Positions 56,712 to 64,000 of a stretch of DNA of 64,000 nucleotides are shown here, in pieces (position 1 is the first letter of the stretch; each line of letters starts with the position of its first letter). The notes beneath the pieces are model-generated. The model did no database searches, was not told the origin of the DNA, and was given only the letters and a program-made list of their open reading frames with translations. A program made the translations under genes and the position numbers. Source of the DNA: Rheum nobile (taxonomy: Eukaryota > Streptophyta > Magnoliopsida > Caryophyllales > Polygonaceae); assembly GCA_027886185.1 (NCBI GenBank), contig WOAB01000563.1:7688001-7752000 (forward strand). The letters are read 5' to 3'.

Positions 56712-57309
56712 AGAAAAAAAAAACTAATGACTCTTAGTAAATGGCCCAAATGGTTGATCCTAAAGTAATGACTGTTAAAAAAAAAATATCGCCCACGTTT
56801 AATAAAACCGGCGCATTTTTCGAGACAGTCAGCGCCACATAACTCGCGCCGATTGTTACGGATGCAGGGGCACTAACCCCGCGATCGCGGGTATTCATCG
56901 CGACAATTATAAAAGGCGAGAGGCGATGAAGGCATTTTACAACACCTCCACCACCACCTCTCACACCCCCCTGCAGCCCCGCGACTATTGTTCCGACTCC
57001 ACGACGTCGTTTGGGTGAGATCCCCATTTTCCAACTCTTGGATTCCTCATAGCCTCACGAGCCGCGATCGCCAGACCCACGCCAAACCCCGCGACCACCG
57101 CAGCGCCACCGCAAAGCATCGGAGCCATTTTTTCTCGAAGTTCGCTGCAAACCCAGAAACCACGATCGCCAGCATCAACCCTGCAATCGCGGCACATCTT
57201 CTCCAGCGAGCTTCGAGTCGACCATAAACTGCGACCGCGCCCCACACCCCGCGATCACGGGTCCCTCCAGTACTCTTTCTGTTGTGCTTTCTCGCTCCTT
57301 TTTCCCACC
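56712..57309 (+). promoter_or_regulatory. ORF-1 leader of element D with internal TATA box
   Basis: From about 56770 this matches 63490-64000. It contains CCGCGATCGCGG at 56879-56890, then 18 bp later TATAAAAG at 56908-56915, a CT- and C-rich stretch, and more palindrome variants at 57062, 57160, 57181, 57230 and 57249. ORF-1 starts at 57310, 395 bp after the TATA box. The layout is that of a promoter and 5' leader for a subgenomic ORF-1 mRNA. The first 50-60 bp beside element C are A-rich and unassigned. Confidence 0.6.
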
Positions 57310-58682
57310 ATGACAGCCTTCATAGACAATATGCGGAGCCAGAGGCACATGCGCTACTATGAGACGTTCAGCGCGCGGAAGTTCGTCCAGACGAAGTTCT
57401 TCGATCGGTCGACGCTGCAACGATTCGGTCTGGAGGACTGCACACAACAGTTGCTGAGCCACGGAGGGCTCGGCAACTTCATTGACCTAGCCGCCCCGTC
57501 CTCGCTTGAGCTGACCCTGGAGTTTCTGGCCACACTGGAGCGCCACGACGACGGGATCACGTTCAACCTGCTGGGGCGGCAGAGGATGATGTCCTACCAA
57601 GGTCTGCGGGACCTGTTTGGCGATACTGAGGCTCCCGCCGAGGATTGGGAGGCCGCAGGCTCCTTGCCAGAGCTCTTCTGGCAGGATGCGACCCGCGAGG
57701 TACTCAACCCCAGCGCCGGCGAGTATAACTACAAGCTGACACACCCCTGTCTGAGGCTGGCGCACAAGGTGCTCGCCATGTCCTTCTTGGGACAGGGGGA
57801 GGTGAACAAGGTTCCAATGCTGGACCTTACAGTGCTCTGGTGTTTGACACCGGAGAGCCACAACACCCCCGACTGGGTCGATTTGTTGATCTCCAGCTGT
57901 CTCGGGCTGAGGGAGAAGATGGGCGGCAAGATCCCCATGGGGGGCATGGTGACGCTTATCGCTCAGCTGTACGATAACATCGCGGACCATTGGGATTTCC
58001 CCACCGACATCTACAACTACAACATCACACTGCTGCGGAGATCCCATCTGCTGGAGGTCCATGGTGAAGAGTACACCTGGCTCTCCAAGAAGGAAAGGAC
58101 CCACCGAATGAGGCTGCCTCGTCCGATGCCTTATGGGCCCCGGGCGAGGGATTTTTACCTCTATGCCGATGGAGAGAAGGGGTCGTCGTCCAAAGACGAA
58201 GGGGATGACGACGACAACGAAGAGGAGGATGAAGCGACTGCAGCGGTGGACATGGAGAGCGATGTGCCATCCCCGCTGTGTTCCAGGGCCCACCTGTTTA
58301 CCCTGACTATACCTACCAGGCATCTGGGTCTGGTAGTGGATCTGGAGGGGCGCCCTGAGACCAGCTCCTGGACAGAATGGCCAACCTGCAGCTGAGGCAG
58401 GCCGAGCATATACGAAGGAGTGCCGAGTGGGAAAGAGGCATCTCCCAGAGGCTAGAGGAGCATGAGAGGAGAAGCGTTCAGTGGGAACGCCAAGTCTCCA
58501 CCCGCCTGGATGAGCAGGAGCGGTAGAGCGCTGAGTGGCAGCGCAACATGGAGGTCAACCTTGCATACCATGCCAATCGCCTGGACAGTCACCTCACCAC
58601 TGTTGAGGACCAGGTGGTTCAGATGCAGAGGAGAGTTGAGGCTTTCTTCAACACTTATGGGTATTGGCCTCCACCCCAGTGA
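57310..58682 (+). pseudogene. ATHILA ORF-1-like protein of element D, nearly intact
   Basis: An open frame from ATG 57310 encodes blocks shared with element C: SARKFVQTKFFDRS, LLSHGGLGNF, YQGLRDLFGD, GEYNYKLTHPCLRLAHKVLA, LGQGEVNKVPMLDLTVLWCL, KIPMGGMVTLIAQLYD. An acidic stretch (DEGDDDDNEEEDEAT) follows. A one-base shift near 58265 moves the sequence into the frame with a GSGSGSGG linker, a TGA, and then the coiled-coil tail (RRSAEWERGIS, RRSVQWERQVST) ending YGYWPPPQ at 58682. The family resembles Pfam ATHILA ORF-1; no biochemical role is established. Confidence 0.85.
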
Positions 58683-59411
58683 GTATTTCTATTTTCCCCT
58701 TATCTTTTTCTTGTCTTCCATACATTGAGGACAATGGATGATTTAAGCATGAGGGAGTAGAGTATTCACTATCTATCTTGTACATATTTCTTTTCCAGCA
58801 TTGTACTTTGATTTTTAGCATTTCGAATTTCAGCATTTCTTTTCAAAAAAATAATAATTTAAATTCGAAAATCCTGGGACAAGCTGAAAACCTGAAAGGG
58901 CAGCTTGGGTAAAAAGCAGGTGACCCGGACCAGCGCTAGGCTGGGGTAAAAAGGTGTCTGAGTGACGTGCGCATATGTGAGCACATCTATGAGAAAAATA
59001 TGAGTGGCTAGGATGAAAACCCGAAAGGGCTCCTAGGCAAAATGAGTGAAAAGAAAAGGAGTGTTTCTAGGATCTCATTTTACCGACGGGGCGACATAAG
59101 TAGAGGAGTTGAAGAAGGATTGTCGGATAGGTCACTCTGGGAGGCATAAGGAGTCATAGATGGAGGCTAGGATTAGAGGTCACTTTATATTATTGGATGT
59201 CCGGGTTGAGCTTGGGGGAAGTACTCTACTTGCCCTCAAGTTTATTGAGTTGTGGATGTGTTGTAGATGAGATTGGTGCTAGGAGCCTTGGCATGGGTTA
59301 GTAACTCTTAGTTAGAGGATATGCTTCCTGAGACCTTGGGTGCTACATTGGAGGAGTAGACTTTCTTTTAGTTTACTCGAGGACGAGCAAAGGTCTAAGC
59401 ATGGGGGAGTT
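58683..59411 (+). other. 3' UTR of element D with two polypurine tracts
   Basis: Matches the array B 3' UTRs. The first tract is mutated (AAGCATGAGGGAG near 58746), the second (AAGCATGGGGGAGTT, 59397-59411) abuts the LTR. Two GAAAACC...GGGC motifs lie between. Confidence 0.8.
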
Positions 59412-60724
59412 TGATAAGCACTACTTTATAGGGCTTAACTAAGAGTTATTAGAGGTTTTATTGGTGCCATTCGGGTAGATTTAGACACATTCTTGTGTAT
59501 GGCGTTTGGAGGCGAAGTTGGTATTTTTTGGAGGTGTTTGAGCTACTTTGGAGATCATGAAGACACTGAGGAAGGAAGCCATCAAGAGAAGACGCCAAGG
59601 AGTGAAGAGGAGACGGGTTGGTGCAAGGCAAAGGACAAGAATGCCGAGCATTAACCGCGATCGCGGGCATGGGTGTCGCGATCGCGGGACTCGGAGCATG
59701 TCGAGAGTTTTCTGCGGGCGCGGAGAGATTGAAGGGCACGGAGCCACATGGGCCGTGATCAAGGTCCACCACCCGCGATCGCGGGTCTGACACGGCAGAG
59801 GCTCGGACTTATTCCGAATTATCTTTTTAGTTTTCTTTTCCCTTTTTCTTATTTCTATTTCAGTTATTTGCTTAATGGGCTAGGTCATTTGTTAGGGCCC
59901 TATAAATACTCTCCTTATGCATTAGGGTTAGAAAATCGACACTTTAGTTGCAATTTCAATTCATCGTTGTTTTCTTTTCCTTTGAAGTTTATACCATGAC
60001 TATGAGGAGCTAAGCCTCTTTGGCTTAGTCCGGTAATGAAAGTATGAGTTCGTTCATCTGGTTGTGAGGTTTTGTTCCTATCTATCTATCCTATTGAGTT
60101 ATATCTTTTCTCTGAGCAAATTCATATTTGAATGTTTGTTGGTTTATCTAGACTGATCACCTAGGTTTATTGCTTTCATTCATATTGCTAATACTAGGGA
60201 ACTGTTGGGCTAACGCTCTAGTATAAGTAGCAAGCATTGATTGTTATCTGCATCTGTGGATTATATCTATGTGGGAATTGATTACATGGTAAATGCATCT
60301 GAGCGAGCGTTCTGTGTATCCTGGTTAATTCTTATATGCATTGTTGCCTTTGGGTTGAACCTTTAGTGGTACTAGGGTTATTCATTGGTAAGGGTTCTTT
60401 GTGGAAGGTTTCCCTCTGAATTTACATAAGATCGGGACAGGAATAACCGAATAGGAAGATAGGACTTAATCTATGAACAACCTTTGAATGACTTATTTGG
60501 ACATTACTTGGCTAAGTGTTTTTCTTTCTTGATATTTCATCCATTCTACTTTGTTTTGTTTGCAACCAACCAACCATAAAACCCCCCTTTGTGACATTGC
60601 ATGCTACCACCATTGGTTCCTTCCTTCTCTGTGGGATAGACCCTGACTTACTTACTATACTTTGTTTAGTGAGGATTTTAGGATTTACTTTTGATTAGGG
60701 GTACGACGACTATCCCCCCTATCA
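59412..60724 (+). repeat. D-type Athila LTR shared by two tandem units
   Basis: 1313 bp, TGATAAGCAC to CCCTATCA. It follows ORF-1, 3' UTR and polypurine tract of one unit and precedes the primer site and gag of the next. TATAAATA at 59901; palindromes at 59655, 59676, 59753 and 59773. Confidence 0.95.
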
Positions 60725-60729
60725 AATTT

Positions 60730-60747
60730 TGGCGCCGTTGCCAGGGA
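60730..60747 (+). other. Primer-binding site of element D (tRNA-Asp type)
   Basis: TGGCGCCGTTGCCAGGGA, five bases after the LTR, one change from the consensus. Confidence 0.93.
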
Positions 60748-60844
60748 AGGCAATTGTGAATTTTTGGTGTTTTGCATGCTTTGTGTGTTTTCGAATTTTT
60801 CTTTGTGATTTTCGTGTGTTTGCTTGTGTGTGTGGACCTATCTT

Positions 60845-63235
60845 ATGGTCCACACCCGTACTACTGACTCTCCACCTTTAGATCTTGATCTAGAGATTGA
60901 GAGAACTTTCTCCCAAGGACGCAGAGTAAATCGAGCTTTGATCTTTGAGAATCCCACTTTTGAGATGGTGGACGAGGTACCACCACCTACGTTGATGCAG
61001 CTGACTGCGCCTAACTTGACACAGCAGCCACTGGCCGTACAATTCCCTGAGCTAGGCACGGGAGTGAACTTTGAGCTCAAATCTGGTCTTATCCATCTTT
61101 TGCCTCAGTTCCATGGGCTAGCTGGAGAGGACCCAAACAAGCACCTCTCGGAGTTCCACGCCGTGTGCAGTTCCATGAAGCCACGGAATGTCACTGAGGA
61201 TCAAATCACGTTGAGGGCTTTTCCTTTTTCACTTAAGGATTCAGCCAACGACTGGTTTTACTACATCACCCCAGGAAGCATCAACACTTGGGAGAAAATG
61301 AAGAAGGCATTTCTGGAAAAGTACTTTCCAGCAATGAAGCTGAACAGTCTCAAGCGCAACCTGAACAACATAGAGCAGCATGGGACGGAGACGCTCTATG
61401 AGTACTATGAGCGTTTCAAGAGGTTGTGCTCTAGTTGTCCCTATCACGGGTATTCAGACCAGGATTTGGTCTTATATCTGTACGGGGGATTGCTGGATGA
61501 AGAGCGACGAATGGTGAACGCGGCGTGTGGAGGAAACATACTGAACAAAACCCCTACCGCTGCATTTGAGATATTCAGCGAGTTTTCGGAAGGCTCAAGG
61601 CAATTCAGCAAGAGGGCAATCACCCAGGCTGTGAAAGCCACTTCAAGTGAGAATGTTCCCCCATCTATGGCGAGGGAAGTGAGCGAAATGAAGGAGATGA
61701 TCAAGGTTTTGATGAGGAAGGAAGGACCCCAGAGGGTCAAGGAGTGCGGATTTTGCTATGCCACCACGCATGCAACTGACGCATGCCCTACACTCCATGA
61801 GGAGCCCACTGAGCAAGTCAACGCTGTTGGGGGGTACCAACAAAGACAACGGTACGACCCCTACTCCAGTACCTACAATCCGGGGTGGAGAGACCATCCT
61901 AACTTGAGGTACGGGAACACGCACAATGTGGAGAACCCCCCTGAGTTCCGACCAAGACCCCCTCAGCAATACCAGCAGCAGCAGTAGTACCCCCATCGAC
62001 CATTCCAAGGAGGCCCAGCAGAGCAGAGACCGCAAGGACAAGGAGCTCCCCGCGCTATGAATCTAGAGGACCAGGTCAATACACTGGCGCAGCACATGAC
62101 CACGCTGACACAGACAGTAGGAACCATGCAGCAAAACATGGTTCAGTTCCAACATGAGACCAAGTCCAGTATCCAGAACCTGGAGAAGCAGGTAGGGCAG
62201 ATCTCCCAGGCGGTCAGCAAGCTCGAAGCTAGAGAGTCACGAGCACTCCCATCTCAAACTGAGATTAATCCAAGGCAAAACGTCAACTGCATGACGTCAA
62301 GGCCAAGATGGGAGAATGAAGAAGAGAAGCTGGAATTAAAAGAGAAGTACGAGGCAAAACCGCGATCGCGGGGCGACAGCCGCGATCGCGGGTTTACGGA
62401 CCCAAAATCCGAGAAAAACTCGAGCATAAATTTGAGCATTAACCGCGACCGCGGGCATGACAGCCGCGATCGCGGGGAACCAGTGCGAGAACCGCGATCG
62501 CGCGTTGACACCCGCGATCAACTCTCGGAAAGTGCTATGCCTCGCAAGACTTTCATGAACAAGTATGACTATCCGGAGGGATATTTTGACATCCCGGTGC
62601 CATTCCCTGCAACATTAGAAGACGAAGGGAATACGGAAATATACTGCGAGATATACCAGGGCTACCCGGAGAGCCCCTTCTTGAGAGAGCTACGCAAGAC
62701 CATAGCGGAGCAAAAGAAGCGATCTAAGAAGAAGCCAAAGGTCAAGAAGGATGTCTCTGCTGTGGTGCAGAAGAGGATTCCCAAGAAGTGTGAGGATCCT
62801 GAAATGTTCAGCGTGCCCTGCAAGATTGGGGAGACTGAATTCAGCGAGACATTGTTGGATTTGGGAGCTTCAATCAATGTATTGCCACTGTCCGTCTACA
62901 ACAACCTCGACGTTGGACCATTAGAGAGCACGGAAATCGCCATCCAACTGGCTGACAACTCCGTCATCACTCCTGAGGGCGTTGTAAAGGACATACTGGT
63001 AAGCGTCGATACCCTTGTTTTTCCTGCAGACTTCTTTGTCATGAACACAGGGGAACGATGAGGACGAGTAATGCTAGGGAGGCCGTTCATGAAGACCTCC
63101 AACAAAAAGATCGACGTGGGCAGAGGCACAATCAGCATGGAGTTCGACAAGAGGAAGACAGAGTATAGGCTGGAGAACATTCCGGAGCATCCTCCAGATA
63201 CAAGATCAAGGAGTACGGTTGCAGGAGGCAACCCC
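60845..63235 (+). pseudogene. Athila D gag-protease, single frame with few breaks
   Basis: From ATG 60845 (MVHTRTTDSPPLDLDLEIER) the frame encodes gag (VQFPELGTGVNFELKSGLIH; EDPNKHLSEFHAVCSSMKP; LYEYYERFKRLCSSC; DQDLVLYLYGGLL), a zinc knuckle CGFCYATTHATDAC (61746-61787), and a Gln-rich region with one in-frame TAG at 61985-61987. It resumes with a coiled coil (MNLEDQVNTLAQHMTTLTQT), the palindrome-encoded RDRG linker and protease (TLLDLGASINVLPLSVYNN; DNSVITPEGVVKDILVSVD). A shift near 63055 puts LGRPFMKTSNKKIDVGRG in another frame. Protease ends near 63240 and no RT follows. Confidence 0.9.
62360..62523. repeat. Palindrome cluster in the gag-protease linker of element D
   Basis: Pairs 62360/62380 (20 bp), 62443/62464 (21 bp) and 62492/62512 (20 bp). 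The middle pair is preceded by GAGCATTAA and has spacer GCATGACAG, close to the LTR pair (GAGCATTAA, spacer GCATGGGTG). Confidence 0.92.
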
Positions 63236-64000
63236 GGATGAGAAGTACATCAGAACGTCATGTCGCGACGATAACTATGGCGCTGCTTGGGAGGCAACCC
63301 GAGGTATGAGTCGTTGAACTCATTTATGTTTTTACCTTTCTTAGGACTTAGATTTTATTTTTCTTTCTTCTTCTTTTCACTTGTTTTTCTTTTTCTGTGG
63401 GCACTAGAACTAACTATGCAGCGGAGGCCAGAATCCAGCACCCGCGATCGCGGTTTCTCCTCGACGATCCATGGCGAGTTCTAGCAAAAAAAAAACACCT
63501 CCCCCTGGTTTAATAAAACCAGTGCGTTTTTCGAGGCAGTCAGCGCCTCGTAACTCGCTCCGACTATTACGGATGCAGGGGCACTAACCCCGCGATCGTG
63601 GGCCCTCAGCCCCGCGATCGCGGGTATTCATCGCGGCAATTATAAAAGGCGAGAGGCGGTGGAGGCATTTTACAACACCTCTAGCATCACCTCTCACTCT
63701 CACCAGATCGGATCTCCGACCCCAACCACGGTGACACCCCCCTGCAGCCCCGCGACTATCGTTTCGACGCCGCGACGTCGTTTGGGTGAGATCTCCATTT
63801 TCCAACTCTTGGATTTCTCATAGCCTCACGAGCCGCGATCGCCGGACCCACGCCAAACCCCGCGACCACCGTAGCGCCACCGCAAAGCACCGGAGGCATT
63901 TTTTCTCGAAGTTCGCTGCAAACCCAGAAACCACGATCGCCAGCATTAACCCCGCGATCGCGGCACATCTTCTCCAGCAAGCTTCGAGTCGAGCATAAAC
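63236..64000 (+). other. Post-protease region and ORF-1 leader of the second D unit
   Basis: Directly after protease comes GGCGCTGCTTGGGAGGCA, the sequence found after integrase in element C. Then follow a palindrome at 63442, a pair at 63590/63612 (22 bp apart), TATAAAAG at 63641-63648, and variants at 63833, 63931 and 63952 (the last two 21 bp apart). The region from about 63490 matches 56770-57280, so an ORF-1 is expected just beyond the window. Confidence 0.75.

Noticed and set aside
61985..61987. Programmed stop readthrough between gag and protease of Athila D
   Set aside because: The TAG lies in a CAG run within a Gln-rich segment and is most simply a CAG to TAG mutation; the A and C copies do not show an equivalent stop.

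Overview
This window is a block of nested and tandem transposable elements from a flowering plant, most likely a eudicot. The evidence is plant-specific element types: Tekay- and Tat-like Ty3/gypsy, Athila-like Ty3/gypsy with a tRNA-Asp primer site, Ty1/copia, a Cassandra TRIM carrying a 5S rRNA-like segment, a second TRIM, hAT- and Harbinger-like non-autonomous DNA elements, and an endogenous caulimovirid. I recognise no intact host gene. Possible host sequence is limited to about 6.9-7.2, 12.3-13.7 and 16.5-17.0 kb. No species can be named from sequence alone.

Layout. 1-3045: 3' end of a plus-strand Tekay-like element (integrase C-terminus, polypurine tract, 2.2-kb LTR), inserted into a minus-strand Tat-like element (3046-~6900: RT start, protease, gag, probable LTR) whose gag carries an 832-bp hAT-like element with a perfect 8-bp duplication. 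7240-12281: full-length minus-strand copia element. 12456-12960: TRIM with TSD AAAAG. 13680-16488: Harbinger-like 2.8-kb non-coding element with TTA duplications. 16975-17458: minisatellites. 17459-24030: minus-strand Athila 'A' with a second unit joined through a shared LTR. 24031-27514: Tekay-like 5' LTR with a Cassandra element inside its first 30 bp. 27515-35779: nearly genome-length endogenous pararetrovirus, cut by an antisense chromovirus RT-RNase H fragment and ending in a 112-bp inverted repeat. 35791-37570: a duplicated piece of element A. 37571-46236: head-to-tail array of four LTRs and three 1.13-kb internal regions ('B'). 46249-56711: complete 10.5-kb minus-strand Athila 'C' (gag, PR-RT-RH, INT, ATHILA ORF-1). 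56712-64000: plus-strand Athila 'D', again in tandem through a shared LTR.

How the parts work together. Element C shows the autonomous layout. A and D retain gag and protease but lack RT, RNase H and integrase, with protease followed almost directly by the region that lies after integrase in C, so they are probably mobilised in trans. The B units keep only LTRs, primer site, the coiled-coil tail of ORF-1, the 3' UTR and polypurine tracts.

The most unusual signal is a 12-bp CpG-rich palindrome, consensus CCGCGAYCGCGG, present in several dozen near copies. It usually comes in pairs whose starts are 20 or 21 bp apart. It occurs in Tekay LTRs and in Athila A, B, C and D LTRs, in gag-protease and RNase H-integrase linkers, and ahead of ORF-1, often 20-250 bp upstream of a TATA box. 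Finding the same two-palindrome module in otherwise unrelated families is the best candidate here for something undescribed.
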